From the NCBI GenBank assembly GCA_945898185.1, contig CAMDHP010000007.1, positions 1-41,278 of the forward strand: DNA of 41,278 nt, read 5' to 3'. Source of the DNA: Akkermansia muciniphila. Its GTDB lineage: Bacteria; Verrucomicrobiota; Verrucomicrobiia; Opitutales; Opitutaceae. The notes beneath the pieces were generated by a model. The model saw only the letters and a program-made list of their open reading frames with translations, ran no database searches and was not told where the DNA came from. Positions 24,858 to 37,749 of the stretch are shown piece after piece. The stretch's first letter is position 1, and each line of letters begins with the position of its first letter. Both the position numbers and the translations under genes were made by a program.

Positions 24858-25714
24858 CACGAGACGGGCTCCGTGGAGTCGGCGGGGAGCGGCGCGGTGA
24901 CGGCGGCGGGTCGGCTGGAGTTGATCGGCCAGAGCGAGAGCAGGGCGGCGAGGTAAAGCAGGGCGCAAACGACCGAGAAGCGCTTGCCCACGAGGCGCCC
25001 GGCGGCGCGAAGCGCGAGCGCGCAGGAGTAGGCGATCAGAATGCAGACGGTTGCGACCAGTTTGAACGAGGCCACGGAGGAGACATCACGCAGCCAGTGG
25101 ACGGAGCCGACGGCGAGGGAGATGGTGAGGATGGCGACGCCGGCGGTGATCAAGCGGTAGCCGATCTGGTCGAGATCGCGGATGTAGGGCAGGAAGGCGA
25201 AGGCACCGCCGATGCGTTTGTGTTTCAGGCTGTAGTGACGCAGCAGATACAGGATGGAGGTAAGTGCGAGCAAACCGAAGACACCGTAGCTGAAAAGGGC
25301 GAGGGCGGCGTGGAACTCGATCCACGCGTTGCCGCCGAAGATGCCGATGCGGCGGGTGGCATCCCAGGCCGGCACGGCGAGGGCTGTTAGGGTGAGGGCC
25401 GAGCTGAGCAGGGAGGTGAAGTAGCCGAGCAGACTCAGACGGAAGGCGGAGCCGATGACGAGGTAGAGAGTGGCTGCGGACCAGGCGGTGAATTGAAAAA
25501 GCTCGAAGGTGTTGCCAAGTGGGCAGCCTTTGACCTCGAGGCCGCGCAGGTAGAGGCCGAAGGTCTGGAATGTGTAGCCGGCCGCGACGATGGCATACAT
25601 CAGGGCGCGGGAGTGGCGGCGCTCGCGCCAGAGGGCGATGGTGCCGACCACGACGCCGGCGAGGTAGCAGGCGGCGGCGAGCCAGAGCCAGGTTTTGTCG
25701 GTGAGGGGAGGCAT
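24857..25714 (-). CDS. CcsA/HemX-type cytochrome c assembly membrane protein
   Basis: A 285-residue polytopic membrane protein of the cytochrome c assembly (CcsA/CcmC) family with about eight hydrophobic segments. Histidines sit in IEFHAALALFSYGVFG and VGSVHW. The tryptophan-rich WWD heme-handling motif of true CcsA is not seen, which fits the HemX subgroup found next to hemA in many bacteria. HemX is thought to influence HemA level or heme handling. It is translationally coupled to hemA through a TGATG overlap. ATG 25714 is preferred over a GTG nine codons upstream. Confidence 0.85.
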   Translation of the reverse strand: MPPLTDKTWLWLAAACYLAGVVVGTIALWRERRHSRALMYAIVAAGYTFQTFGLYLRGLEVKGCPLGNTFELFQFTAWSAATLYLVIGSAFRLSLLGYFTSLLSSALTLTALAVPAWDATRRIGIFGGNAWIEFHAALALFSYGVFGLLALTSILYLLRHYSLKHKRIGGAFAFLPYIRDLDQIGYRLITAGVAILTISLAVGSVHWLRDVSSVASFKLVATVCILIAYSCALALRAAGRLVGKRFSVVCALLYLAALLSLWPINSSRPAAVTAPLPADSTEPVS

Positions 25715-25962
25715 GGTGAGATCAGATTGGAAGAAGCCCACGAAACATACGAAACGACACGAAAGAAAGTCGGAGAATGGGTTTAAACAACGGGAGAGTT
25801 TGCAAGGTGCGGGATAAGCTGGAGCGCAAGTTCAGGCAGATCGGACACAAAAAGCACAAAGAGACGCGAAAAACAGACCGGTTATTCGGCGGATGTTGGA
25901 AGGGACGGCAAAAGGAGAGGCACTGCAAAGGCAGCGAGGCAGAATGGTTAGGATTTAGTCGC
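25715..25962. other. Intergenic low-complexity region
   Basis: The gap between the hemX-like gene and the methyltransferase contains irregular repeats of cgaaac/cgaaag (25741-25770), acaaaaagcacaaagagacgcgaaa (about 25845-25872, quoted in part) and ttaggattta units (25948-25979). The last block runs into the methyltransferase and provides its stop codon. No gene or clear terminator was seen. Confidence 0.5.
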
Positions 25963-26793
25963 TTAGGATTTAGGATTTTCGCCGTTGGCACTGCGGCGGG
26001 CTGCGACCCAGAAGCGGCACTCATCGGAAAACTCGCGGACGGGGCGGGGCTCCTTGGCGAGATCGCGGCGAAGGTGATCCCCCATGTGGGTCCAGCCGGT
26101 GGCGGCGAGGTCGGCGAGGATTTCGGCGCGGTTGGGCAGGTGCATGAACGTGTCGCCGCAGTTGTCTTCGAAACGGCGGTCGCCGAATTCGCGCAGGCGC
26201 GGGTCTTGTTTGCCCTCCTTCCAACGGAGGGCTTCGAGGCGCCAGGCAGCGCGTTCGGAGGGCGAGTGGTCGCGATCGTGAGTGGTGAAAAGCAGTGGAG
26301 CGCCGGGGCGGCAGACGGCGGCAAGTTGGCGCAAAGCGCGGCGGCGATTGCGGCGCAGCGGGATTTGCATGAGGCCGTTGAAGAGGAATAGGACGGCGGC
26401 GAAGCCACCCAACGGAGGGGCGGCGGGGGCGAAGGCGGGGTGCTTGTCGAGCCTGGTGGCGTCGGCGTGGTGGAAAGTGATCGTGGCGCGGCGTTCGGCG
26501 GCGAGGGACTCAGCTTGTTCAACGAGTTCGCGGGCGAAGTCGAAGGCGGTGATATTTCGGTAGCCCAATGAGTGGAGCGCAACGGAGATGCGGCCGGCAC
26601 CGCAACCGGCTTCAAGAATGGGGAAATCGGCGGCGGGCGGCGGCGGGAGGATGCGTTCGAGCATCAAACGTTCGCTGGCCCAGAGGCCTAGATAATGCGC
26701 GGCCTTGGTGTAGTGCAGGACGGCGCGCAGGTCGTTAAAATCGGCGCGGACCTGCGCGGCGGTGACGGGACGGAGCGGAGACGGTTTGGTCAC
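25963..26793 (-). CDS. Class I SAM-dependent methyltransferase
   Basis: A 276-residue methyltransferase with the SAM-binding glycine motif ILEAGCGAGRISVAL, the acidic residue after strand 2 (ITAFDFARELVEQAE), the HHADATRLD motif and the AVLFLFNGLMQIP strand-4 region. The substrate is unknown; the overall look is of a small-molecule methyltransferase. It starts at GTG 26793, 30 bases downstream of the rRNA methyltransferase gene, so it is probably in the dnaE chain. Its last codons (NPKS and stop) derive from a CCTAAATCCTAA intergenic repeat, so the C-terminus may have been reshaped. Confidence 0.82.
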   Translation of the reverse strand: MTKPSPLRPVTAAQVRADFNDLRAVLHYTKAAHYLGLWASERLMLERILPPPPAADFPILEAGCGAGRISVALHSLGYRNITAFDFARELVEQAESLAAERRATITFHHADATRLDKHPAFAPAAPPLGGFAAVLFLFNGLMQIPLRRNRRRALRQLAAVCRPGAPLLFTTHDRDHSPSERAAWRLEALRWKEGKQDPRLREFGDRRFEDNCGDTFMHLPNRAEILADLAATGWTHMGDHLRRDLAKEPRPVREFSDECRFWVAARRSANGENPKS

Positions 26794-26823
26794 GAGGGGG
26801 AGCGGTCACGGGCGGGGCTCTGG

Positions 26824-28002
26824 TCAGGTGGTTTTGGTGCGCCAGGCAGCGATGAACATGCCGTTGGCGTTGTGGTCTTCGGGCCAGAGGAAGTGGCCGG
26901 TGGCGGGGCCGGTTTTGGGGGCGGGCAGGCCGAGGAGCGTGATCGGCTCCAACTCGGGGTGGGCTTGGCTGAAGGCGCGGACGATGTCGGTCGTTTCCTG
27001 GCGGGTGATGGTGCAGACGGCGTAGATGAGGCGGCCGCCGGGTTTGAGGGCTTTGCGGGTGTTTTCGAGGAGCTGGAGCTGGATCTCGGCGAGTTCCTTG
27101 ACGTCCGTCTCGGTGGTGCTCCAGCGGGCGTGGGGGTTGCGCTGCCAGGTGCCGACGCCGCTGCATGGGGCGTCCACGAGAATGCCGTCGAATTTGGTCT
27201 TGGTGGGGAGCACGGGGCCGCCGGTCCAGACGACGGGGCGGTAGTTGAAGGCTTTGGCGCGGCCTGCCCGTTTGCGGAGAGTGGCGAGGCGGCCGGTGTG
27301 GCGGTCGGAGGCCCAGATGAGACCCTTGTTGTCCATCAGGTCGGAGAGGTGGAGCATCTTGCCGCCTTCGCCGGCACAGGCGTCCCACCAGGTCTCGGTC
27401 GGGAGGGGCGCGCAGGCGTGGCCGACGAGCTGGGAGGCGAGGTCCTGGATCTCGAAGAGGCCTTGTTTGAACTCGTCGGTGCGGAAGAGGTCGGTCGGGC
27501 CCTCGTAGCGGAGGGCGGTGGGGGCGAGGGCGGCGGATTGAAACTTGAAGCCGGCCCGGGCGAAGTCGGGCGCGGTATTTGGCTTCATGATACGCGCGAG
27601 CGAAGAAGCGTAGGCGCGCTGGGGGCGCAGCCAGAGGGCGGGCTCGCGTTGGAGCTGGAGCAGGTAGGCGGTGCGGGCGGCGGTGGAGGGGAAGTCGATC
27701 GAGGCAAGGGCCCAGGCGGGAAGCACGCGCTCGGCGAGGTGGGTGGGGTTAATGGAGGCGGGGGCGGCGTCGAATTTGCGCTGGAGATCGAGGGCGGTGT
27801 TGACGCGGGAGGCGACGGCGGAGGTGTGGTCGAACCAGCGATACCAGCGGTAATACGCGAAGACGGCGCGGGAGAGGTCACGTTTGTCCTGCGGGGTGAG
27901 CTCGGGGTCGCCGGCGAAGTCGCGCTTGAGAGCGAAGTCGGCGTGAACGTCTGGGGAGACTTGCGCGATGATGGTGGCGGCGCGGAGGGCGAGGGGGGAC
28001 AT
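26824..28002 (-). CDS. RsmB-like rRNA m5C methyltransferase
   Basis: A 392-residue NOL1/NOP2/Sun-family RNA cytosine-C5 methyltransferase. The SAM site is WDACAGEGGKMLHLSDLMD. The two cysteine motifs are VDAPCSGVGTWQRNP (catalytic region) and YAVCTITRQET, the latter differing from the more common STCS form. The N-terminal helical domain resembles the NusB-like RNA-binding region of RsmB, the 16S rRNA C967 enzyme, but the exact target base is not certain. It lies 69 bases downstream of dnaE and 30 bases upstream of the class I methyltransferase. Confidence 0.88.
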   Translation of the reverse strand: MSPLALRAATIIAQVSPDVHADFALKRDFAGDPELTPQDKRDLSRAVFAYYRWYRWFDHTSAVASRVNTALDLQRKFDAAPASINPTHLAERVLPAWALASIDFPSTAARTAYLLQLQREPALWLRPQRAYASSLARIMKPNTAPDFARAGFKFQSAALAPTALRYEGPTDLFRTDEFKQGLFEIQDLASQLVGHACAPLPTETWWDACAGEGGKMLHLSDLMDNKGLIWASDRHTGRLATLRKRAGRAKAFNYRPVVWTGGPVLPTKTKFDGILVDAPCSGVGTWQRNPHARWSTTETDVKELAEIQLQLLENTRKALKPGGRLIYAVCTITRQETTDIVRAFSQAHPELEPITLLGLPAPKTGPATGHFLWPEDHNANGMFIAAWRTKTT

Positions 28003-28071
28003 GGAGGAGAGGGGACGGTTTCCTTTAAAGGTGCGGGGCTCTAGCGGAAAGAGACGGGAGGCGGACGATGG

Positions 28072-32040
<3,969 letters not shown>

Positions 32041-32182
32041 AGGGGTGAAAGCAAGGCGGCGCGGGGGAGTCGGCAAGCGTGTTGTGCGGGCGAGCGTGGG
32101 CTGACGAGGCCGGCGTCGGGTGCTGAAACGGTCAGGTAACGAAGTTCACGCTTTGAGAAATTTGGTATTTGAAAAATTGCCG

Positions 32183-32217
32183 TTGACGGCGGCGGAGACG
32201 GGCGGTTGCCTTATGAT
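32183..32217 (+). promoter_or_regulatory. Possible rpsU promoter elements
   Basis: TTGACG (32183-32188) and TATGAT (32212-32217) lie upstream of rpsU, but the 23-base spacing is too long for a standard sigma-70 promoter. TATGAT alone is a fair -10 box about 30 bases before the start codon. Treat as tentative. Confidence 0.3.
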
Positions 32218-32246
32218 TTTTCCCTAATTGAACTGAGCCTACTCAC

Positions 32247-32444
32247 ATGTCCATCGAGATCAAAATCCGCAAAAACGAGCCCGTTGACCGCGCCCTTCGT
32301 CGCCTCAAGAAGAAGCTCGAGCGCGAGAACATCATTAAGGATGTCCGCTTCAAGCGCTACAACGAGAAGCCCTGCGAGAAACGCCGCCGCAAAGAGAAGG
32401 TCATGGCCTTCACCCAGATGCTGCGCCGCCGCTACGCCGAGTAA
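32247..32444 (+). CDS. rpsU: Ribosomal protein bS21
   Basis: bS21 binds the small subunit platform near the anti-Shine-Dalgarno region and helps initiation. The 65-residue basic protein matches the family: RKNEPVDRALRRLKKKLERE, then VRFKRYNEKPCEKRRRKEK. The start ATG 32247 gives normal length. The leader has no Shine-Dalgarno sequence. It is a single-gene unit, divergent from dnaE, and ends with two hairpins, the second a classic terminator. Confidence 0.97.
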   Translation: MSIEIKIRKNEPVDRALRRLKKKLERENIIKDVRFKRYNEKPCEKRRRKEKVMAFTQMLRRRYAE

Positions 32445-32446
32445 TT

Positions 32447-32473
32447 CGGGCCCGATCGCATCAATCGGTCCCG
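32447..32473 (+). other. Hairpin directly after rpsU
   Basis: CGGG-c-CCGAT (32447-32456) pairs with ATCGG-t-CCCG (32464-32473), with one internal mismatch and a 7-base loop. It begins two bases after the rpsU stop and has no T-run. It may protect the mRNA end or slow the polymerase before the terminator. Confidence 0.55.
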
Positions 32474-32496
32474 GCTTAACGCTGGTTCACTTTTAA

Positions 32497-32528
32497 GCCG
32501 TGTCCCCGTTGAAGGGCCACGGTTTTTT
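32497..32528 (+). terminator. Rho-independent terminator of rpsU
   Basis: The stem CCGTG-t-CCC (32498-32506) pairs with GGG-c-CACGG (around 32514-32522) with one mismatch, followed by six T (32523-32528). It lies 53 bases after the rpsU stop. Confidence 0.85.
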
Positions 32529-32599
32529 GTGGTAAGTCCATTCAGTCCAATGGGATTATGGTTGTCGGTCTTATGCTCAATCTGCTCAGTCTTTAAAGT

Positions 32600-33547
32600 G
32601 TGAAGCCCACTATCGCGTTATCAACGTGTTGGAACTCCTTCCGTCATAATGACGGTTATGAGATGCTGCGCGAAATCTCGGATTTGGGCTTCACCCATGT
32701 GGAACTGAGCCACGGGATCCGGATTATCTTAGTGCCGGGCATTCTGAGGGCGGTTGAGGAAGGGATGATTCAAGTGAGTTCCACCCACAACTTTTGCCCT
32801 TTGCCGGCAGGAGTAACTCAGCCGGCGCCGAACCTGTTTCAGCCCTCGGTGCGGGAACGCGCCGGACACGAACAGTGGTTGCGCTACACCAAGCGCTCAC
32901 TCGACCTTGCGGCCAAAGTGAAGGCCAAAGTAATGGTGCTGCACTTAGGGAGCGTGAAATTCTTCTGGTTTCCGCCCTCGCGCAAACTTCACGCCTACCT
33001 CAAAAACGTGACAGGGGCCTCGACGGGAGACGCAAAATACCTAGAGCTGTTACGCAAAGCCTGCTTGCGCCTTCGCGAAAACATGTTGCCGGCCTGGGAT
33101 CAGGTTTTGGCCAGTCTGGACGAAATCGGCGCGTATGCTTTAGAACGGGGCGTTATCCTTGGATGTGAAAACCGGGAGAAGTTTGAGGAGTTGCCCTTGG
33201 ATGACGATTTTGAGGCGATGTTTGCTGCGCTGCCCGCGACAGTGCCTTGCGGTTATTGGCACGACACCGGCCACGCGCAGATCAAGCAGGGCTTGGGTCT
33301 TCTTCAACACCGCGAGCATCTGGCCCGCTATGCGCCGCGTGCGTTGGGGTTTCATCTTCATGATGTGAATTCGTTGGGCAAAGACCATCAGACGATTGGC
33401 TCGGGTAGCGTGGATTTTGAAATGGTGAGTTCGTATTGGCGGCCGGAGCACCTGCTCACGATGGAACTCAGCCCGCGCGTCTCGACTGAGGACGTTGCGC
33501 TCTCCAAGGAGCGCATTGAGGCGCTGGTGGCGAAGCGCTTCCGCTGA
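32600..33547 (+). CDS. Sugar isomerase/epimerase-like TIM-barrel protein
   Basis: A 315-residue protein of the AP endonuclease 2/xylose isomerase-like TIM-barrel superfamily. Metal-ligand-type residues appear on strand ends: VELSHG, MVLHLGSV, ILGCENREKFEELPL, YWHDTGHAQI, GFHLHDVNSLGKDHQTIGSGSVDF and LTMELSPR. The pattern GSG-x-VDF near the C-terminus is typical of sugar phosphate isomerase/epimerase members. The substrate is not deducible. It starts at GTG 32600 shortly after the rpsU terminator and converges on mutY (39-base gap). Confidence 0.82.
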   Translation: MKPTIALSTCWNSFRHNDGYEMLREISDLGFTHVELSHGIRIILVPGILRAVEEGMIQVSSTHNFCPLPAGVTQPAPNLFQPSVRERAGHEQWLRYTKRSLDLAAKVKAKVMVLHLGSVKFFWFPPSRKLHAYLKNVTGASTGDAKYLELLRKACLRLRENMLPAWDQVLASLDEIGAYALERGVILGCENREKFEELPLDDDFEAMFAALPATVPCGYWHDTGHAQIKQGLGLLQHREHLARYAPRALGFHLHDVNSLGKDHQTIGSGSVDFEMVSSYWRPEHLLTMELSPRVSTEDVALSKERIEALVAKRFR

Positions 33548-33586
33548 GCGCCGGTGCGTTTGCGGGGCGCGGGTTTCTTGCGCGGA

Positions 33587-34675
33587 TCAGCGGGCGAGTA
33601 ACTCGCGCACCCAGCGTCGGTGCGGTCCGGTCATAAGCACCGTCTCGATATCCGCCCTCGTAACCCATACCAAGCCTTCGCCGAGTGGCGGCGGGACGCG
33701 GTTCGGAGGCAACTCGTGGATGGGCTCGGTGAAGGCAAAGCGGGTAATGCTGCGTTTTTTCGTCGCGAGCAAAGGGCCTTCCTCAACGAGGGCGGCTGGT
33801 TTGATTCCGAGATGCTCGGCTGAGGGTAGCTCGTGTTGCCCTGCTAGGCGGCGGGATGCGGCGGCGGTGCAGTGGAGGAGCAAAGCACCGTCGGCCTCGC
33901 GCCGGCACCACGCCCGCACCACGGTGCGGGCCTCGATGGTTTTCGCGGCGAGGCTCGGGTAGGCTTCGGGGTCGGCGGTGCGGCGGGCGGCGCAGAAGTC
34001 GAGCACGGGACACACCGTGCAGAGCGGATTCTGGCGGTGGCAAACCGTGGCCCCGAGTTCCATCATGGCCTGGTTGTGGTCGCCAGGCTCGGTGGGATTG
34101 AGCAGCGAGTCGGCGAGATGCCCGAGGACCTTGGCGGCGGCGGTGCTGTCGCGAAACGCGGTGGCGTCGGCGGCAAGGCGCGCGAGGATGCGCACGACGT
34201 TGCCATCCACCACCGCGACGGGCGCTGAAAACGTGATACTGGTGATCGCCGCCGCCGTGTAGGGACCGATGCCGGGTAACTCCCGCCAATCCTCGGGGGT
34301 GCGCGGCGGCACGGGACGCGCCACGTAGTCGCGGGCCAGCCGATGAAGATTTCGCGCGCGCGAATAGTAGCCGAGGCCCTCCCAGAGCTTCACCACCTGC
34401 GCCTCCTCCGCAGCGGCGAGCGCGGTGAAATCCGGCAGGGCGTCGAGCCAGCGCGCGAAGTAGGGGAGCATGGTTTTGACCTGCGTCTGTTGCAGCATGA
34501 ACTCGCTGACCACGGTTTTGTAGAGGGAAGGCTGCTCTCGCCAGGGAAGGCGGCGACGGTTGGTCCGATACCAGCCAAGCAGGGCGGTTTGGAAAGCTTC
34601 GCGGCGGACGAGAAGGGCTTCGGCGTGGGGAGGCACAGGTAAGAAAGCGGTGCAGAGAAACGCCGCACTCAACAC
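33587..34675 (-). CDS. mutY: Adenine DNA glycosylase MutY
   Basis: MutY removes adenine mispaired with 8-oxoguanine. The 362-residue protein has the catalytic glutamate in VVSEFMLQQTQVKTM (Glu58), the helix-hairpin-helix LPGIGPYTAAAI, the catalytic aspartate in VVDGNVVRIL (Asp157) and an Fe-S loop C-x6-C-x2-C-x5-C (212, 219, 222, 228). A C-terminal NUDIX-like domain that reads 8-oxoguanine follows (about 245-360). The start GTG 34675 is uncertain by up to 14 residues, as a GTG lies further in. It is divergent from rnhC. Confidence 0.95.
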   Translation of the reverse strand: MLSAAFLCTAFLPVPPHAEALLVRREAFQTALLGWYRTNRRRLPWREQPSLYKTVVSEFMLQQTQVKTMLPYFARWLDALPDFTALAAAEEAQVVKLWEGLGYYSRARNLHRLARDYVARPVPPRTPEDWRELPGIGPYTAAAITSITFSAPVAVVDGNVVRILARLAADATAFRDSTAAAKVLGHLADSLLNPTEPGDHNQAMMELGATVCHRQNPLCTVCPVLDFCAARRTADPEAYPSLAAKTIEARTVVRAWCRREADGALLLHCTAAASRRLAGQHELPSAEHLGIKPAALVEEGPLLATKKRSITRFAFTEPIHELPPNRVPPPLGEGLVWVTRADIETVLMTGPHRRWVRELLAR

Positions 34676-34750
34676 CCAAAAGCTCAGTCGGCGAAACCTT
34701 GGCGCGAATTTTTAATGGGTTTTTGCGCCGATTTGTGGCCATTTAATCGC

Positions 34751-35755
34751 ATGGCAAAATCCTCCTCCGGCGACGAATCCGCGCCGAAGAAAATCAGCAC
34801 CTACACGATCAAACTTGATGCGGCCAAACGCGCGCAGCTTCGCGACATCCTCAAGGGCCGCGGCTGGGATCCGTTCGAGGTGGCTTACGCGGACTACGCC
34901 TTCAAAGGCGCCAACTGCAACGTCACCGCTTACACCAGCGGCAAACTCGTGGTTGCAGGCAAGGGCACCGAGGAGTTCATCACCATGATCCTCGAACCAG
35001 AGGTGACCGGCGTGGCCAAGCTCGGCTACGACGAGGTGCTGCATCCGGACTGGTTTGAGACGCACGCCGGACTCGACGAGTCCGGCAAGGGCGATTTCTT
35101 CGGTCCGCTCATCGCTGCGACCGTGATCGGTTCGAAATCCATGATCGAGGCATGGCGGGCAGCGGGCGCTCAGGATTCCAAAAAAATTACCGAGGGCAAA
35201 ATCCTCGAATTGGACAAAATAATCCGCGCCACGCCCGGTGTGGTCGTGAAGACGATTCAGTGCACCAGCATGGCCCAATATAACAGCCTCATGGGAACGC
35301 GCTTTCGCAGCCAGAACATGATCCTCGCATTCCAACACGCGCGCGCCTTGCAGGAGGCCTTGAAGGAAAAAACCGCGCCCTGGGGCTTGCTCGACCAGTT
35401 CACCGAAACGCCTCTCGTGCAGCGCGAACTCGTAAAGCTCGGTGTGACTGGCTTTGATTTACGCATGCGCACGAAGGCAGAGGAAGACCCCGTGGTCGCC
35501 GCCGCCTCCATCGTCGCCCGCGCCGAATACGTCCGCCAGATGCAAAAGCTCTCCCTCGCCTACGGTTCGAAACTCCAAAAGGGCGCGAGCGCGGCGGTGA
35601 AGGTGCAGGCCCACGATATCATCAATCGTTTCGGCGCGCCTGCGCTGGCCGATTTCGCGAAATTGCACTTCCGCACCGCCTACGAGGTCGTGAGTGAGGC
35701 CGGTAAACTCAACGAACTCCCGCTCAAGCCGCCGCCGCCGAAGATGGAGTGGTAA
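34751..35755 (+). CDS. rnhC: Ribonuclease HIII
   Basis: RNase HIII cuts RNA in RNA-DNA hybrids. The 334-residue protein has an N-terminal TBP-like substrate-binding domain (about 14-90; ISTYTIKLDAAKRAQLRD to GKLVVAGKGTEEFI) and the catalytic type 2 RNase H domain with GLDESGKGDFFGPL and DQFTETPLVQ, then DPVVAAASIVARAEYV. The glycine-rich DESGKG form is that of RNase HIII rather than HII. ATG 34751 is chosen over an in-frame start 12 codons upstream. It precedes rnhB by 36 bases. Confidence 0.93.
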   Translation: MAKSSSGDESAPKKISTYTIKLDAAKRAQLRDILKGRGWDPFEVAYADYAFKGANCNVTAYTSGKLVVAGKGTEEFITMILEPEVTGVAKLGYDEVLHPDWFETHAGLDESGKGDFFGPLIAATVIGSKSMIEAWRAAGAQDSKKITEGKILELDKIIRATPGVVVKTIQCTSMAQYNSLMGTRFRSQNMILAFQHARALQEALKEKTAPWGLLDQFTETPLVQRELVKLGVTGFDLRMRTKAEEDPVVAAASIVARAEYVRQMQKLSLAYGSKLQKGASAAVKVQAHDIINRFGAPALADFAKLHFRTAYEVVSEAGKLNELPLKPPPPKMEW

Positions 35756-35791
35756 ACCGCCCGTCCGTCCCGCAGTTTTATCAGCCTGCCC

Positions 35792-36556
35792 ATGTCCACT
35801 CGCCGCCAGCTCCGCCGATTCGATCTCAAGCACCTTGAGCGCCACGACGAGCTACTCGGCGTGGACGAGGCGGGTCGCGGCGCACTGGCCGGTCCGGTGG
35901 TAGCGGCGGCCGTTTTGGTGACGCGCGAGTTTCTCGGCAGTCGCTGGGCCGACGCGAATGCCCGCCGGATAAACGACTCGAAACAACTCGCCGTGGTCGA
36001 GCGCGACGCGCTTTACCTAGAGTTCGAGACCCTCGCCGCCGAAGGGAAAATCCATGCCAACTTCGGCACTGCCGACGTCGCCGAGATCGAGTCGCTCAAC
36101 ATCCTCGGCGCGACCAAGCTCGCCATGCGTCGCGCCCTCGAGGGCATCTATCCGCCCTCGGCCTTTGTCGCACCGCCCGCCGAGCCGGATCTATTTTCGA
36201 GCGCCGAAGAGATCGCCGCGTTCGTTCCCCAAGTGCGCGCCCGCATCCTGATTGATGGCCTCTCTCTGCGCGGTTTTCCCTACCCGCACCAAGGTATCGT
36301 GCAGGGTGATACCCGCTCGCTGTGCATCGCCATGGCCTCGATTATTGCGAAGGTGACTCGCGATCGCATCATGGTCGAACTCGACGTAAAGTTTCCCGGT
36401 TATGGCTTCGCGCAGCACAAGGGCTACGGCACCGAGGAGCATCGCGACGCCGTGCTCCGCATCGGGCGCTGCGCTGAACACCGCGACACCTTTCTGCGCA
36501 AACTGATCGCCTCCCGCACGGACCCCGGACAACTCGGGTTCCTCTCGGACGACTGA
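35792..36556 (+). CDS. rnhB: Ribonuclease HII
   Basis: RNase HII removes RNA, including single ribonucleotides, from DNA duplexes. The 254-residue protein has LLGVDEAGRGALAGPV (Asp24, Glu25), NDSKQLAVVERD, ILIDGLSLRG, SIIAKVTRDRIM and the QHKGYGTEEH motif. A loop after residue 125 (PPSAFVAPPAEPDLFSS, in part) is longer than usual. It lies directly after rnhC and 12 bases before a histidine kinase gene, so the three are probably one transcript. Confidence 0.95.
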   Translation: MSTRRQLRRFDLKHLERHDELLGVDEAGRGALAGPVVAAAVLVTREFLGSRWADANARRINDSKQLAVVERDALYLEFETLAAEGKIHANFGTADVAEIESLNILGATKLAMRRALEGIYPPSAFVAPPAEPDLFSSAEEIAAFVPQVRARILIDGLSLRGFPYPHQGIVQGDTRSLCIAMASIIAKVTRDRIMVELDVKFPGYGFAQHKGYGTEEHRDAVLRIGRCAEHRDTFLRKLIASRTDPGQLGFLSDD

Positions 36557-36568
36557 CGCCGCATCGCC

Positions 36569-37738
36569 ATGGCCGCCAAAAAAACCACCTCCCTCGAACG
36601 CATGCTGGAGCGCGTTGAGACTCTGGACGCCCCGACGCTTGCTGGCCTCGCTCAGCGGCTCGCCCGCGAACGAGGTCTTTTCGAGCGGGTTTTCAACGTG
36701 CTTCAGGAGGGCCTGCTGGTGGTCGATGACGAGGGCGAGATTGCCTACGCCAACACCGCCGCCCATTGCCTTCTCGGTCTCAAACCCGATGACGCCGCCG
36801 CGCCCACGCTTTGGCGGGTTGTGCCCGGCTTGCGCGCGGCGCTCACCCCCGCAATCGAGTCGGCGAATCCCGTGACGCGCGAACTCGCGTTAAGTTATCC
36901 CGAACCACGCACGGTGCGGCTGCACTTGGTGCCCTTTGAGTCCGAGGCGGGCCGGCCGCGGCGTTTCGCGATCATCCTAAGCGATATAACACGGGACAAA
37001 ATCGACACCGATCAGCGCATCGAGAGCGAGCGCGTCGCCTCCATCGTCTTGCTTGCCGCCGGGGTGGCCCACGAGCTGGGGAACCCGCTCAACTCGCTAA
37101 CCATCCACCTGCAAGTCGTGGAGCGTCGTTTAAAAAAACTACGCGGGCTCGACAAAAAAGACGCCGCCGGGCTGGCCGAATCCATTCGTATTTGCAGTGA
37201 CGAGGTCGCCCGCCTCGACGGCATCATCAGTAACTTCCTCGGCGCCATTCGTCCGAGTCAGCCCGAACTGGCCGACATCCGGCTTGGCGAAGTCTTGTCC
37301 GAGGTGTTGAGCTTTCAGCAACGCGAACTCGCCGACCGCGGCATCACGGTCGAGGTCGAAGGCGTGGGAGCGGAGGCTCTGCCTTTCGTGCTTGCGGATC
37401 GCAACCAGCTCAAGCAGGTGTTTTTTAATCTCGTGAAGAATGCCGCCGAGGCCATGGCCCCGGGCGGGCAGTTGCTCATCCGTGCGGGCAGCGACGACGA
37501 GCACGTCACGCTCGCCTTTGCCGACAACGGCAGCGGCATCAAGCCCGAGGATATGGCGCGCCTTTTCGAGCCCTACCACACTACGAAACCGGCGGGCCAC
37601 GGACTCGGCATGATGGTCGTCCAGCGCATCATGCGCGCCCATGGCGGACTAATCGGGGTGGAAAGCAAGGCGGGGCAGGGGACGGTGGTGACGCTCCAGT
37701 TCCCACAAAAGCACCGCCGGGTGAAGCTGCTGCGGTAG
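36569..37738 (+). CDS. Sensor histidine kinase with PAS domain, NtrB-like
   Basis: A 389-residue cytoplasmic kinase. An N-terminal PAS-like domain (about 35-140; [25 protein letters not shown]) is followed by the phosphoacceptor helix [15 protein letters not shown] (His168) and the ATPase domain with [12 protein letters not shown] (N box, Asn287/291), ADNGSGI (319 region) and [17 protein letters not shown]. There are no membrane helices, so the signal is probably internal. The layout resembles NtrB-type kinases. No response regulator is in the window. It lies 12 bases after rnhB. The region after its stop carries the interleaved-hairpin element. Confidence 0.9.
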   Translation: MAAKKTTSLERMLERVETLDAPTLAGLAQRLARERGLFERVFNVLQEGLLVVDDEGEIAYANTAAHCLLGLKPDDAAAPTLWRVVPGLRAALTPAIESANPVTRELALSYPEPRTVRLHLVPFESEAGRPRRFAIILSDITRDKIDTDQRIESERVASIVLLAAGVAHELGNPLNSLTIHLQVVERRLKKLRGLDKKDAAGLAESIRICSDEVARLDGIISNFLGAIRPSQPELADIRLGEVLSEVLSFQQRELADRGITVEVEGVGAEALPFVLADRNQLKQVFFNLVKNAAEAMAPGGQLLIRAGSDDEHVTLAFADNGSGIKPEDMARLFEPYHTTKPAGHGLGMMVVQRIMRAHGGLIGVESKAGQGTVVTLQFPQKHRRVKLLR

Positions 37739-37749
37739 TCGTCGCGGCG

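Noticed and set aside
26695-28044. 449-codon plus-strand frame opposite the RsmB-like gene
   Set aside because: Gly/Glu/Val-rich shadow; the minus-strand methyltransferases have clear motifs.
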